Positions 1-8,680 of a stretch of DNA of 64,000 nucleotides are shown here, piece by piece. Made by a program: the position numbers and the translations under genes. The stretch is from Amycolatopsis sp. WAC 01376. Its GTDB lineage: Bacteria > Actinomycetota > Actinomycetes > Mycobacteriales > Pseudonocardiaceae. Below the pieces are notes generated by a model. The model worked only from the letters and a program-made list of their open reading frames with translations, was not told the DNA's origin and did no database searches. Position 1 is the first letter of the stretch. Each line of letters opens with the position of its first letter. The stretch lies in the NCBI RefSeq assembly GCF_003947415.1, contig NZ_QHKL01000008.1, positions 310,001-374,000 of the forward strand, read 5' to 3'.

Positions 1-165
1 AACGACACCGCCCCGCAGGGGCACGTGCAGGTGACCGTCACCGTGAGCACCCCGCCGACCGCCCCCGCCGACTGCAAGATCTTCTGGAAGATGGTCGACG
101 AACAGGACCGGGAACTCTTCCCCGCCAACAAACCGATCTACTTCTCCGTACTCGTCCGCTCCTGA
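1..165 (+). CDS. C-terminal fragment of an NBR1-Ig-like domain protein
   Basis: The window opens inside a reading frame that runs 54 residues to a TGA at 163-165. The visible tail has the beta-strand pattern of the NBR1 FW/Ig-like domain: alternating V-x-V strands, then PPTAPADCKIFWKMVD followed by a short charged loop and YFSVLV near the end, matching the family's P-G-x-Y-x-x-x-W-R-x-V-D ... W-V-x-I-x-V signature. In actinobacteria this domain often ends long STAND or helix-turn-helix proteins, but the rest of this gene is outside the window, so its role cannot be told. The frame and stop are clear; the domain name is a pattern match only. Confidence 0.6.
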   Translation, partial: NDTAPQGHVQVTVTVSTPPTAPADCKIFWKMVDEQDRELFPANKPIYFSVLVRS

Positions 166-470
166 CCCGGAACTCACGTGATCGCCGCCCAAGCACGCGA
201 GTTACGCCTTCAATCACGCGAGTTACGCCTCCAATCACGTGTGTGACGTGCGGGATCCCGCGTCGCCCAAGTACGTGAAGGGGTCCTTCATGTACCGGCG
301 GCCCGCCTGACTCCGGAACTCGCGTGATCAGAGGCGCGACTCACGTGTTCAGACGGACATCACACGGCGAAAACACCTCGATCGGCCGGGAAAGTGCGCT
401 AGCCGCGGGTTTCCCGGCTGCCTACGCTGAATCGGGCGCACGGGAACCACCAACGCCTCGGGAGTCTCCG
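166..470. repeat. Intergenic region with tandem and dispersed CACGCGAGTT repeats
   Basis: No gene is visible in this stretch. It holds a tandem pair of 21-bp units (194-214 and 215-235), CACGCGAGTTACGCC followed by TTCAAT or TCCAAT, differing at one base. The inverted version of the core, AACTC(A/G)CGTGAT, occurs at about 170-182 and again at about 315-327. The same core recurs in other intergenic gaps of this window (near 9,890 and 30,165). The promoter of the downstream PEBP gene must lie in the right part, but I see no convincing -35/-10 pair. Confidence 0.6.
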
Positions 471-1040
471 ATGAGAGCAACGAGAATCGTGTTCTGCGCC
501 TTGTTCGCCGTCGGCGCCACCGTCCTTTCGCCGTCGGCATCGACGGCACGGACCGCGTTCACCCTGTCCAGTACCGCGTTCGCCGACGGCGGCCTCATGC
601 CCAAAGTCCACGAGTGCACCAGCGGCGGCGGGCAGGATCCGGCCAAGAAGAACGAGTCGCCGCCGTTGGCCTGGTCGGGTGCTCCCGCCGCGGCCAAGAG
701 CTACGCGATCGTCATGCGCGACCTCGACAACGCCAACCTCATCCACTGGGTCATCTACGACATCCCGGCGAGCACGGTTTCGCTCCCCCAGAACGTCCAG
801 CACGTCTACCGCCCGCCGGTTCCGGCAGGCTCCAGGCAGGTCTACTACCGCGGGAGCGCGAGCCTCTACGGCTACCAGGGACCGTGTTCACCCTCCACCG
901 TGAACACCTACGAGTTCGTCGTGCACGCCCTCGACCGGGCTTCGCTCACCGGCCTGAACTCCGGTTCGTCGACGCAGACCGCCGCCAGGGTGATCACCGC
1001 GGCATCGATCGGTTCGGCGAGGATCACCGGCGAGTCGTAA
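471..1040 (+). CDS. Secreted YbhB/YbcL (PEBP, Raf-kinase-inhibitor-like) protein
   Basis: This 189-residue protein starts at ATG 471, where a basic n-region (MRATR) and hydrophobic core form a signal peptide ending near ASTARTAF; longer in-frame starts would spoil that signal. The mature part shows the bacterial PEBP landmarks: NESPPLAWSGAP, a D-x-D pair in IVMRDLDNAN, HWVIYDIPAS, the glycine-rich GYQGPCSP loop, and TYEFVVHALD. PEBP proteins bind small anionic ligands; no enzyme activity is established for this bacterial branch. The gene is followed after 32 nt by the BTAD regulator on the same strand, but no functional link is evident. Family assignment is firm and role is unknown. Confidence 0.88.
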   Translation: MRATRIVFCALFAVGATVLSPSASTARTAFTLSSTAFADGGLMPKVHECTSGGGQDPAKKNESPPLAWSGAPAAAKSYAIVMRDLDNANLIHWVIYDIPASTVSLPQNVQHVYRPPVPAGSRQVYYRGSASLYGYQGPCSPSTVNTYEFVVHALDRASLTGLNSGSSTQTAARVITAASIGSARITGES

Positions 1041-1072
1041 GTCCCCTGGTCACCCGTGGCAAAATCGGCGCA

Positions 1073-4000
1073 ATGCGGATCGGGATGCTGGGCCCCTTCG
1101 AGGTACGCACGGACGACGGCGGCCTCGCCGACGTGCCGGGCGCCCGGCTGCGCGGGTTGCTGATCGCCCTCGCGCTCGAACCGGGGCGGGTGGTTTCGAA
1201 AGCGACGCTCGTCGACTGGATCTGGGGTGAACAGCCGCCCGCCGACGCGACGAACGCCTTGCAGCGCTTGGTTTCCCGGCTGCGGAAGGTACTGCCGGAA
1301 GGGGCCGTCGACGGCCAGACGGACGGCTACCGGCTGAAGGTGACGCCCGACGACGTCGACGCCGTGCGGTTCGAGCGTCTCGTCGAGAGCGCCCGCGGCG
1401 ACGAGGAGCCGAAGCGGCTGCGCGAGGCGCTCGACCTGTGGCGCGGCGCGGCCATGCAGGACGTCGGCCTGCAGGAAAGCGGCGCTTTCGACGCCGCGGT
1501 CACCCGGCTCGAAGGGCTTCGCCTGACGGCGCTGGAGGACCGGTTCGACGCGGAGCTCGACCTCGGCCACGGCGCGAAACTGGTCACCGAGCTGACGGAT
1601 CTGGTGGCCGCGCATCCGTTGCGTGAGCGGCTCGTCGCCGCGCTCATGCGGGCTCTCGCGGTGACGGGCCGCGACACCGAGGCTTTGCTCGTTTACCAGC
1701 GCACCCGGGAAGCCTTGGCCGACGCGCTGGGCGTCGATCCCTCGCCCGAGCTGTCCGCGGTGCACGTCGCACTCCTGCGGGGTGAGCTGGGACGCCGGGA
1801 GGAGAACCGCAAGACCAACGTGCGCGCCGAGCTGACCAGTTTCGTCGGCAAGGACACCGATGTCGCCAAGGTCCGCGAACTCGTCGCCGAGCACCGGCTC
1901 ACCACGCTGATCGGGCCCGGCGGTTCGGGAAAGACCAGGCTGGCCACGGAAACCGCGCGTACCCTGCTCGGCGACCTGCCGGACGGGGCATGGCTGGTGG
2001 AACTCGCGGCCATCGACCCGGGCGGAGATGTCGCTCAAGCGACGCTCGCCGCGCTCGGTCTCCGCGACGCGCTGCTCGGCGACTCGTCGAGCGCCGAACC
2101 CGTCGAACGGATCATCGCCGCGATCCGGGAACGCGAAGTCCTGCTGATCCTCGACAACTGCGAGCACGTGATCGAGGCGGCCGCGGCCTTCGCCCATCGA
2201 GTGCTCGGGGAATGCCGCCGTCTGCGGATACTGGCGACGAGCCGGGAGCCGCTCGGCATCACCGGTGAGACGTTGTGGCATGTCGTGCCGCTGGCCGTAC
2301 CGGACCGGCACGCCGGCCCCGGCGAGATCGAGTCCTCCCCCGCCGTCCGGTTGCTGCGGGACAGGGCGAGCGCCGTGCGCAAGGATTTCGTGGCCGACAA
2401 AGCCACTTTGGCCACGATGGCGCGGGTTTGCCGGGTGCTGGACGGGATGCCGCTGGCGATCGAACTGGCCGCCGCCAGGCTGCGCACCATGTCCGTCGAC
2501 CAGCTCGCGAACCGGCTCGACGACCGGTTCCGCCTGCTGACCGGCGGCAGCCGGACCGCGCTGCCCCGGCACCGGACGTTGCGTGCCATGGTCGACTGGA
2601 GCTGGGAGCTGCTGAGCGACGCCGAACGGACCGTCCTGTGCCGGCTTTCGGTGTTCTCGGGCGGGGCGAGCCTGGAGGCGGCCGAACAGGTCTGCGTCAG
2701 CGAGGCCGTCGAGCAGTACGAAGTCCTGGAGTTGCTCACCGCGCTGACCGAAAAGTCGCTGCTGGTCGCGGCGGGCGACGAAGCGCCGCGCTACCGGATG
2801 CTCGGCACGATCAAGGAGTACGCCGCGCAACGGCTCGCCGAGGCCGGCGAAACGATGCTGGCACGCCACGCGCATCTGGCCTGTTTCACCGAGCTCGCCG
2901 AGGCCGCGGAGCCGATGCTCCGCCGCGCCGAACAGCTGGAATGGCTCGCCAAACTCAATGCCGAGCACGACAACATCATTTCCGCGATGCGCGGCGCGCT
3001 CGCCGCGGGCGAGGCACCGGAGGCGATGCGGCTCGCGGCGGCCTGCGGCTGGTACTGGTGGCTCAGCGGGCACCGCACGGAAGGCATGGAACTGGTCAGT
3101 GCGGCCGTCAGGACGCCCGGCGAGGTGTCCGACGACGTCGCGGCCGTGGTCTACGGGCTCGTTTCGCTGTTCGTGAGTTCCGGTTTCGCCGACGAGAACA
3201 CCGCGGCGAAGTGGATCCACGAGTCGTACCGGCTGGGCATTGGCAGTGAGAACAAGCATCCGCTGCTCGGGCTCGTCGTCCCGCTGGAACGCATGCTGGC
3301 CGGGGACGAAGCGCTGTCCGCGTGGGAACCGGTGCTGGAGGACGAAAACGCGTGGGTCCGCGCGCTGGGCAGACTGCACCTCGGCAAGATGCGGATCACG
3401 CTCGGCCATCCCGGCCGGGAGGCGGACGAGTATCTCGAGCGGGCGCTCGACGAGTTCCGCGCGCTCGGCGAACGGTTCGGAATCTCGTTCGCCCTGACCG
3501 AATTGGCGGATCGCATCGCCACTCGCGGCGAGTTCGCCACCGCTTGCGAGTACTACGAAGAGGCGGTCAAGGTCGTGACCGAGGTCGGTTCGGTCGAGGA
3601 CCTCATCCGGCTGCGGTCGCGGCAGGCGCAGCTGTACTGGCTGATGGACGACGAGAAGGCCTGCGCGTCCGCCATGGCCGAAGCGCGGCGGTACGCCGAG
3701 CAGGTCACGTGGCCGGGGGCGTTGGGCATGATGGCCCTTTCAGAGGCGGAACTCGCCCACTGGCGCGGCGAATCCGAGGAAGCGGCGAAGCAACTCACCT
3801 TCGCGATGACCGTGATGGGTGACGAAGCTGGCCTGGGACACGTGCGTGCCATCAGCCACGACCTTCGGGGCTACTTCGCGGACGATCTCGAGAAATCCCG
3901 TGCCCACCGGGAAGCGGCTTGGCAGGCGGCGGCCGAGGTGCGGCACGTGCCCCTGATCGCCCACATGATGGTCGGTGTCGCGGATCTGGCCCTGCGCCAG

Positions 4001-4198
4001 GACGATCCCGAACGGGCAGCGCGGCTGCTCGGGGCGGCCGACGAACTACGCGGACTGCCGGATCGGTCACGTCCGGACGTGGCCCGCATCGAGGAAACGG
4101 TGCTGCGCCGCCTCGGCGAAGCGAAATTCGCGGAGACGGCGCAGGAGGGCACCAAGGCGGACTGGAAGCGACTGGTCGAGGTCACGCTCGCTTCTTGA
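1073..4198 (+). CDS. BTAD-type (AfsR/SARP-like) transcriptional regulator with STAND NTPase and TPR-like tail
   Basis: A 1041-residue regulator. Residues 1-95 form the OmpR-like winged helix (MRIGMLGPFEVR start), about 96-240 the bacterial transcriptional activator (BTAD) helices, then a STAND/NB-ARC-like NTPase with Walker A GPGGSGKT at 281-288 and Walker B-like LLILDNCEH at 357-365. The remainder is helical, TPR-like repeat without a C-terminal LuxR helix-turn-helix. The ATG at 1073 is chosen because the DNA-binding domain begins there; the open frame continues upstream only as a shadow of the PEBP gene. The stop overlaps the convergent ABC permease by 17 bp. Such proteins activate secondary-metabolism or stress genes; the nearby exporter and P450 are possible targets, by position only. 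Confidence 0.9.
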   Translation: MRIGMLGPFEVRTDDGGLADVPGARLRGLLIALALEPGRVVSKATLVDWIWGEQPPADATNALQRLVSRLRKVLPEGAVDGQTDGYRLKVTPDDVDAVRFERLVESARGDEEPKRLREALDLWRGAAMQDVGLQESGAFDAAVTRLEGLRLTALEDRFDAELDLGHGAKLVTELTDLVAAHPLRERLVAALMRALAVTGRDTEALLVYQRTREALADALGVDPSPELSAVHVALLRGELGRREENRKTNVRAELTSFVGKDTDVAKVRELVAEHRLTTLIGPGGSGKTRLATETARTLLGDLPDGAWLVELAAIDPGGDVAQATLAALGLRDALLGDSSSAEPVERIIAAIREREVLLILDNCEHVIEAAAAFAHRVLGECRRLRILATSREPLGITGETLWHVVPLAVPDRHAGPGEIESSPAVRLLRDRASAVRKDFVADKATLATMARVCRVLDGMPLAIELAAARLRTMSVDQLANRLDDRFRLLTGGSRTALPRHRTLRAMVDWSWELLSDAERTVLCRLSVFSGGASLEAAEQVCVSEAVEQYEVLELLTALTEKSLLVAAGDEAPRYRMLGTIKEYAAQRLAEAGETMLARHAHLACFTELAEAAEPMLRRAEQLEWLAKLNAEHDNIISAMRGALAAGEAPEAMRLAAACGWYWWLSGHRTEGMELVSAAVRTPGEVSDDVAAVVYGLVSLFVSSGFADENTAAKWIHESYRLGIGSENKHPLLGLVVPLERMLAGDEALSAWEPVLEDENAWVRALGRLHLGKMRITLGHPGREADEYLERALDEFRALGERFGISFALTELADRIATRGEFATACEYYEEAVKVVTEVGSVEDLIRLRSRQAQLYWLMDDEKACASAMAEARRYAEQVTWPGALGMMALSEAELAHWRGESEEAAKQLTFAMTVMGDEAGLGHVRAISHDLRGYFADDLEKSRAHREAAWQAAAEVRHVPLIAHMMVGVADLALRQDDPERAARLLGAADELRGLPDRSRPDVARIEETVLRRLGEAKFAETAQEGTKADWKRLVEVTLAS

Positions 4199-4925
4199 AC
4201 GTCGAGGACGCCCACAGGTATCCGGCGAGCGCGATCCCGGCGCACCAGCCGAGAGCGAGATACACGTCGCCCGCGGCCGGTGCCCCGTTGAGAAGGCCGC
4301 GCAGGGTCTCGATGATCGGCGTGAACGGCTGGTACTCCGCGAACTCCCGGAGCCCGGGGCCCATCTTCTCCGCGGGAACGATGGCGCTGCTGAAGAACGG
4401 CAGCATGACCAGCGGCACCGAGGCCATCCCCGCGGTCTCCGGGGATTTCGCCGACAGGCCCAGCGCGTCGGTGAGCCAGGCCGCCGCGAAGCCGAGCAGC
4501 ACGACGATCCCGACCACGCCCAGCCAGTCGAGGAATCCCGCCGCCGGGGAGAAACCGAGCAGGAAGGCCACGCCGGTGAGCGCCGCGATGGCGATCAGGT
4601 TGGTCAGCACGCTGGCGACGACATGCCCGTTCAGCACCGCGCCGCGGGAGACGTCCATGACCTTGAACCGGTTGATGATGCCCTTGGTCATGTCGGAGTT
4701 CACCGCCGTCGCGGTCGCGCCGAGCCCGTAGCAGACGGCCAGCAGCATCAATCCCGGTGTCGCGTAGTCGATGTAGTCGACGCCGACGCTGAACGCGTCA
4801 CCGAACACGTACACGAACATCAGCATCATCACGACCGGCATCAGGATCGCGTTGAACACCGAGGTCGGGTTCCGGACGAGGTGCTTGAAGTTACGGCGCA
4901 ACATCACCGTCGAGGGGGATTTCAC
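4182..4925 (-). CDS. ABC-2 type transporter permease (DrrB-like)
   Basis: A 247-residue membrane protein with about six hydrophobic segments and the ABC-2 permease layout of daunorubicin-resistance DrrB: an N-terminal MLRRNFKHLVRNP cytoplasmic stretch, then FNAILMPVVMMLMFVYVFG, and the conserved P-G-L-M motif. It starts with GTG inside the stop of the upstream ATPase gene (GTGA overlap at 4922-4925), so the pair is translationally coupled. Its 3' end overlaps the BTAD gene end by 17 bp on the opposite strand. It should form the membrane channel of an efflux pump for a hydrophobic compound; the substrate cannot be read from sequence. Confidence 0.88.
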   Translation of the reverse strand: MKSPSTVMLRRNFKHLVRNPTSVFNAILMPVVMMLMFVYVFGDAFSVGVDYIDYATPGLMLLAVCYGLGATATAVNSDMTKGIINRFKVMDVSRGAVLNGHVVASVLTNLIAIAALTGVAFLLGFSPAAGFLDWLGVVGIVVLLGFAAAWLTDALGLSAKSPETAGMASVPLVMLPFFSSAIVPAEKMGPGLREFAEYQPFTPIIETLRGLLNGAPAAGDVYLALGWCAGIALAGYLWASSTFKKRA

Positions 4926-5854
4926 TGCACTGCCTCCGTGTTGTGGCCCGTCAGGGCGAGAAAAACGTCATCGAGATCAGGGGTGTGGACGGAGAACTCT
5001 TCGGCGCTGACCGCGTACTCGTCGAGCCGGTCCAGCAGCGAGCGCAGGGATTTCGTCCCGCCGTCGCTGGGGACCCGCAGCGCGAGCGCCTCGTCGTCCC
5101 GGGTGGCCCCGGGGAAGATCCGCGCCGCCGCGTCGAGTTCGGCGACGGTGGTGAACCGGAGCCGGACATGCGTGCCGGGCATCTGCCGCTTGAGTTCGCC
5201 GGGAGTGCCGTCGGCGACCAGGCGGCCCTGGTCGAGGACCGCGATCCGGTCGGCGAGCTGATCGGCTTCCTCGAGGTACTGGGTGGTGAGGAAGACGGTC
5301 ACGCCGCCCGCCACCAGCTCGCGGATGATCGACCACATCGTGCGACGGCTGCGCGGGTCCAGCCCCGTGGTGGGCTCGTCGAGGAAGATGATCCGCGGAT
5401 CGCCGACGAGCGTCATCGCCAGATCCAGTTTCCGGCGCATGCCGCCGGAGTAGGTCGACGCCGGTTTCCGTGCCGATTCCACCAGGTCGAAGCGTTCCAG
5501 CAGGTCGCCGACGACCCGCTTGCCGGCGGTGCCCCTGCTCAGGTCCACCATCAGCTGGAGGTTCTCCTGGCCCGTCAGCAGTTCGTCCACCGCGGCGAAC
5601 TGGCCGGTGACCCCGATCGCCGCGCGCACCGCCTTGGCTTCGGTGACGATGTCGTGGCCGGCGACCTTCGCCGTCCCGCCGTCGGCCTTCATCAAGGTGG
5701 TCAGCAGGTTCACCGTCGTCGTCTTCCCCGCCCCATTCGGTCCGAGCAGGGAGAAAATGGTGCCGGCGGGGACCTCAAGGTCTATACCTTCGAGTACGAC
5801 CTTGTCGCCGAAGGTCTTCCGCAGTCCGGAGACCGCGATCGCTGTGTCGTTCAT
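4922..5854 (-). CDS. ABC transporter ATP-binding protein (DrrA-like)
   Basis: A 310-residue ATPase with Walker A GPNGAGKTT, signature YSGGMRRKLDLA, Walker B RIIFLDEPTTGLDP, and the C-terminal DrrA-type extension. The start at ATG 5854 (MNDTAIAVSGL) fits the domain; a slightly longer start is possible but lacks a better ribosome site. It is the first gene of a two-gene operon with the DrrB-like permease (4-nt overlap). It diverges from the cytochrome P450 gene across a 133-bp region full of TGACAC/GTGTCA half-sites, suggesting joint control. It likely energises export of a toxic or secondary metabolite; the substrate is unknown. Confidence 0.92.
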   Translation of the reverse strand: MNDTAIAVSGLRKTFGDKVVLEGIDLEVPAGTIFSLLGPNGAGKTTTVNLLTTLMKADGGTAKVAGHDIVTEAKAVRAAIGVTGQFAAVDELLTGQENLQLMVDLSRGTAGKRVVGDLLERFDLVESARKPASTYSGGMRRKLDLAMTLVGDPRIIFLDEPTTGLDPRSRRTMWSIIRELVAGGVTVFLTTQYLEEADQLADRIAVLDQGRLVADGTPGELKRQMPGTHVRLRFTTVAELDAAARIFPGATRDDEALALRVPSDGGTKSLRSLLDRLDEYAVSAEEFSVHTPDLDDVFLALTGHNTEAVQ

Positions 5855-5877
5855 GGTCACCACTTTGGGCGGCCGCG

Positions 5878-5940
5878 CTGACACGCCCCCGCCACGCCGC
5901 TGACACGGGTGGTGTCAGTGCCGTGTCAGCCCGATGTCAG
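5878..5940. promoter_or_regulatory. Divergent promoter with repeated CTGACAC/GTGTCAG operator half-sites
   Basis: Between the DrrA-like gene and the P450 gene lies a perfect inverted repeat, CTGACAC-GGGTG-GTGTCAG (5900-5918). Further copies of the half-site are at 5878-5884 (CTGACAC), 5923-5929 (GTGTCAG) and 5934-5940 (ATGTCAG). Five half-sites in 63 bp look like a cooperative repressor or activator binding region for one or both divergent genes. The cognate regulator is not obvious; the BTAD protein encoded nearby is a candidate because SARP-type activators bind short repeats, but this is inference. Confidence 0.55.
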
Positions 5941-5987
5941 GCCGCGCGGTGAGAGTGGTCGTCACAACCACCACGAAAGGCGAAGCG

Positions 5988-7205
5988 ATGACTCAGACGG
6001 TTCCCATCCCGCAGGGCCTCCCGATGGACCGCGACGCGGGCCCCTTCGACCCACCCAGCGAGATCACCCGGCTGCGCGAGGCCCGCCCGGTGAGTCCCAT
6101 GGTCTTCCCCGACGGCCACGAGGGCTGGCTCGTCACCGGCTACGACGAGGCCCGGCAGCTGATGGCCGACACCCGGTTCAGCTCGCGCCAGGACATCGGC
6201 ATCCTCCACGCGCCGTACGAGACCCCGGGGATGCCCACCCCGACCGAGCCCTCCCCGCCGATGCCGGGCATGTTCGTCGCCATGGACCCGCCGGACCACG
6301 GCCGGTTGCGCAAGCGGCTCACCGGCGCTTTCACCGTCAAACGGATGAAGCAGCTCGAAGACCACATCGTCGAGATCACCGAACGGCACCTGGACGCGAT
6401 GGCCGCGCTGGTCCCGCCGGTCGACCTGGTCAAGGAGTTCGCGCTGCCGGTGCCGTCGCTGGTGATCTGCGAACTGCTCGGCGTCCCTTATGAGGACCGG
6501 GAGAAGTTCCAGGCCAGCTCGGCCCAGCTCATGGTCAGGGACCAGACGCTGGAAGAGAAGATGGCCGCGTTCATCGGGATGAACACCTTCCTCACCGAAC
6601 TCGTCACGCGCAAACGCGAGACGCCCGGCGACGACATCCTCTCTGATCTGGGCCGCCACGAAGACCTCACCATCGAGGAGCTCGCGGGAGCCGCTTTCCT
6701 ACTGCTGCTCGCGGGCCACGAGACCACCGCGAACATGCTGTCGCTGGGTACTTTCGCGCTGCTGGAGCACCCCGAACAGCTGGCCGAACTTCGCGCCGAC
6801 GCGGAGCTGCTGCCCAGCGCGGTCGAGGAGCTGCTTCGCTATCTGTCCGTCGCCGACATCTTCTTCCGCTACGCCACCGAAGACCTGGAACTCGGCGGCG
6901 AAACGATCCGCGCGGGATCGACCGTCATCATCTCGCTGCTGGCCGCCAACCGTGATCCGCGGCGGTTCGAAAACCCCGACGCCTTGGACCTGCACCGCAA
7001 CGCCCGCGGCCTGTTGTCCTTCGGGCACGGCATCCACCAGTGCCTCGGCCAGCAGCTGGCGCGGATCGAGATGCGCGCGGGCTTCGAGGGATTGCTGCGC
7101 CGCTTCCCGACTCTCGCGCTCGCCGTCCCCGCCGGCGAGGTCAAGCTCAAGACCGACATGAACATCTACGGTGTCCACGAGCTGCCGGTCACCTGGGAGT
7201 CTTGA
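5988..7205 (+). CDS. Cytochrome P450
   Basis: A 405-residue soluble bacterial P450. The I-helix oxygen-binding motif AGHETT is at 242-247, the K-helix E-L-L-R at 281-284, and the heme-binding loop FGHGIHQCLGQQ puts the axial thiolate at Cys352. The start ATG 5988 is preceded by AAAGGCG. Length and motifs match CYP105/CYP107-type actinobacterial enzymes that hydroxylate secondary metabolites or xenobiotics; the substrate cannot be predicted. No ferredoxin or ferredoxin reductase gene is adjacent, so electron partners are elsewhere. It is divergent from an ABC exporter, suggesting a modify-and-export detoxification pair. The 3' end overlaps the EamA gene by 17 bp, tail to tail. Confidence 0.95.
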   Translation: MTQTVPIPQGLPMDRDAGPFDPPSEITRLREARPVSPMVFPDGHEGWLVTGYDEARQLMADTRFSSRQDIGILHAPYETPGMPTPTEPSPPMPGMFVAMDPPDHGRLRKRLTGAFTVKRMKQLEDHIVEITERHLDAMAALVPPVDLVKEFALPVPSLVICELLGVPYEDREKFQASSAQLMVRDQTLEEKMAAFIGMNTFLTELVTRKRETPGDDILSDLGRHEDLTIEELAGAAFLLLLAGHETTANMLSLGTFALLEHPEQLAELRADAELLPSAVEELLRYLSVADIFFRYATEDLELGGETIRAGSTVIISLLAANRDPRRFENPDALDLHRNARGLLSFGHGIHQCLGQQLARIEMRAGFEGLLRRFPTLALAVPAGEVKLKTDMNIYGVHELPVTWES

Positions 7206-8079
7206 GGGTTTGGCTGAGCGTCAAAGCGGTGAGGGCGACGGCGAATCCGGTGAGCTGCCAGCCGGTCAGGGTCTGGCCGAGCACCAGGAAACCGGCGGCC
7301 GTGGCGACGAGGGGGTTGGTCAGCGTCAGCAGGGAGACCGACGTCGGGGCGAGGCGGTCGATGCCGCGGAACCACAGCGGATAGGCCACCGCGGTGGTGA
7401 CGATGCCGATGTAGCCGTAGCCGAGCAGGTTCGCGGTCGTCAGCGAATCCGGGAGACCTTCGAACAGGAGCGTCGCCGGGGCGAGGACGACGCCGCCCAA
7501 GGTGAGCTGCCAGCCCGTCATCGCCAGCGGATGCCCGGGCCGGCCCCATTTCTTGGTCAGGAGCAAGGAAACGGCCATGAGCGCGACGGCAGCGAGCATC
7601 GCGGCCAGGCCGAGCGGGTCGAGGCGGGCTTCCGCCGAAAGGGTCAGCAGGGCGACACCACCGGCGCCGACGATCGCGGCGAGCACGATCGGCGCCGGTG
7701 TCCGGACCCGGAGGATCGGCAGCGCGAGCAACGCCACCAGCAGTGGTTGCAGGGCGCCGAGGGTCGCGGCGACGCCGCCGGGAAGGCGGTACGCGGCAAG
7801 GAAGATCAACGGCAGGAAGGCGCCGAAGTTGAGCATCCCGAGCACCGCCGTCTTCCACCACCACGACCCGTGCGGGAGCCGCCGGGTCAGTGCCAGGAGG
7901 AGCAGCCCGGCCGGGAGCGCCCGCAGCGCGGCGGCCAGCAGTGGCCGGTCCGGTGGCAGCAGGGTCGCGGTGACGACGTAGACGGTGCCCCAGCTGGCCG
8001 GTGCCAGCGCGGCCAGTCCGACGTCCGTGAGCCTCGGTTTCGCGGTTGCCGTCACGGGCCGCTCGACGGTGATCGCCAT
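7189..8079 (-). CDS. EamA/DMT-family transporter
   Basis: A 296-residue protein with ten predicted membrane helices arranged as two EamA repeats; the internal repeat shows as similar G-x-L-x-P-L and TNPLVA segments in each half. Drug/metabolite transporters of this type export amino acids, metabolites or drugs. The ATG at 8079 follows GGAGACATC. It is divergent from a MarR regulator and its promoter region carries the perfect palindrome ATCTCAACGTTGAGAT, so it is probably repressed by that MarR protein and induced by a ligand that it exports. Substrate unknown. Confidence 0.9.
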   Translation of the reverse strand: MAITVERPVTATAKPRLTDVGLAALAPASWGTVYVVTATLLPPDRPLLAAALRALPAGLLLLALTRRLPHGSWWWKTAVLGMLNFGAFLPLIFLAAYRLPGGVAATLGALQPLLVALLALPILRVRTPAPIVLAAIVGAGGVALLTLSAEARLDPLGLAAMLAAVALMAVSLLLTKKWGRPGHPLAMTGWQLTLGGVVLAPATLLFEGLPDSLTTANLLGYGYIGIVTTAVAYPLWFRGIDRLAPTSVSLLTLTNPLVATAAGFLVLGQTLTGWQLTGFAVALTALTLSQTLKTPR

Positions 8080-8097
8080 GATGTCTCCTCACTGATA

Positions 8098-8157
8098 ATC
8101 TCAACGTTGAGATAACAACAGCGACTTCTGTCAATGTCAAGTCTCTTAATGTTGAGA
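8098..8157. promoter_or_regulatory. Divergent eamA/marR promoter with two MarR-type operators
   Basis: A perfect 16-bp palindrome, ATCTCAACGTTGAGAT, spans 8098-8113. A second, imperfect copy, TCTCTTAATGTTGAGA, spans 8142-8157 just upstream of the marR ribosome site. On the minus strand TTGACA (8135-8140) and TGTTAT (8112-8117) stand 17 nt apart, a plausible sigma-70 promoter for the EamA gene whose -10 touches the first palindrome. One operator per divergent gene is the classical layout of MarR autoregulation plus repression of an efflux gene. Confidence 0.7.
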
Positions 8158-8173
8158 TGATTGGAGGCGCATC

Positions 8174-8680
8174 GTGGCCGACGCGGTGGACGCGGTGATC
8201 GGGCTTTGGCGACACGAGCGGCCGGACCTCGAAGACAAGCTCTGGCCCGCCGAGGTGATCGGGCGCGTCCAGCGGCTTTCGCGGATCCTCGACCGGAAGC
8301 TCAAGGAGTTCAACGCCGCGCACGACCTGGAATCGTGGGAGTTCGACGTGCTCACCACGCTCCGCCGCTCCGGGGACGCCGACGGCCTGACGCCGGGCGC
8401 GCTGCTCAAAGCCGCGATGGTCACGTCGGGGGCGATCACGAACCGCATCGACCGCATGGAGACCAAGGGCCTGGTCGAGCGGGTACGCGACAGCGAAGAC
8501 CGCCGTTCGGTCAAGATCCGGCTGACCGGCAAGGGACGTCAGGTCGTGGACGAGGTTTTCGAGCTCCACCTGGAGAACGAGGCCCGCCTTCTCCCCGAAC
8601 TGAAACCGGCGCAATGGGCCGAACTGATCGGCGGCCTACGGCTGCTGCTCGAACACTTCGGCGACACGTCACTCGAGTGA
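8174..8680 (+). CDS. MarR family transcriptional regulator
   Basis: A 168-residue winged-helix protein: N-terminal dimerisation helices, then WEFDVLTTLRRSG, the recognition region MVTSGAITNRIDRMETKGLVERV, and the beta-wing with the D-x-R motif RDSEDRRSVKIRLT. It starts at GTG 8174, preceded by TTGGAGG with good spacing. It sits head to head with the EamA exporter and two inverted repeats lie between them, so it most likely represses both genes until a small-molecule ligand binds. Its end overlaps the downstream GntR gene by 12 bp on the other strand. Confidence 0.93.
   Translation: MADAVDAVIGLWRHERPDLEDKLWPAEVIGRVQRLSRILDRKLKEFNAAHDLESWEFDVLTTLRRSGDADGLTPGALLKAAMVTSGAITNRIDRMETKGLVERVRDSEDRRSVKIRLTGKGRQVVDEVFELHLENEARLLPELKPAQWAELIGGLRLLLEHFGDTSLE

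Noticed and set aside
194..235. Possible CRISPR array
   Set aside because: Only two tandem 21-bp units without spacers and no cas genes.
614..1072. Upstream extension of the BTAD regulator frame
   Set aside because: It overlaps the PEBP gene in another frame; the DNA-binding domain begins exactly at ATG 1073.
908..3409. 833-codon open frame on the minus strand opposite the BTAD regulator
   Set aside because: It mirrors the real gene in another frame, has no domain pattern, and its composition (Arg, Gln, Gly, His rich) is typical of antisense frames in high-G+C DNA.
5988..8079. Secondary-metabolite cluster around the P450, ABC exporter and BTAD regulator
   Set aside because: No core biosynthetic gene (PKS, NRPS, terpene cyclase) is nearby; the genes suit detoxification equally well.
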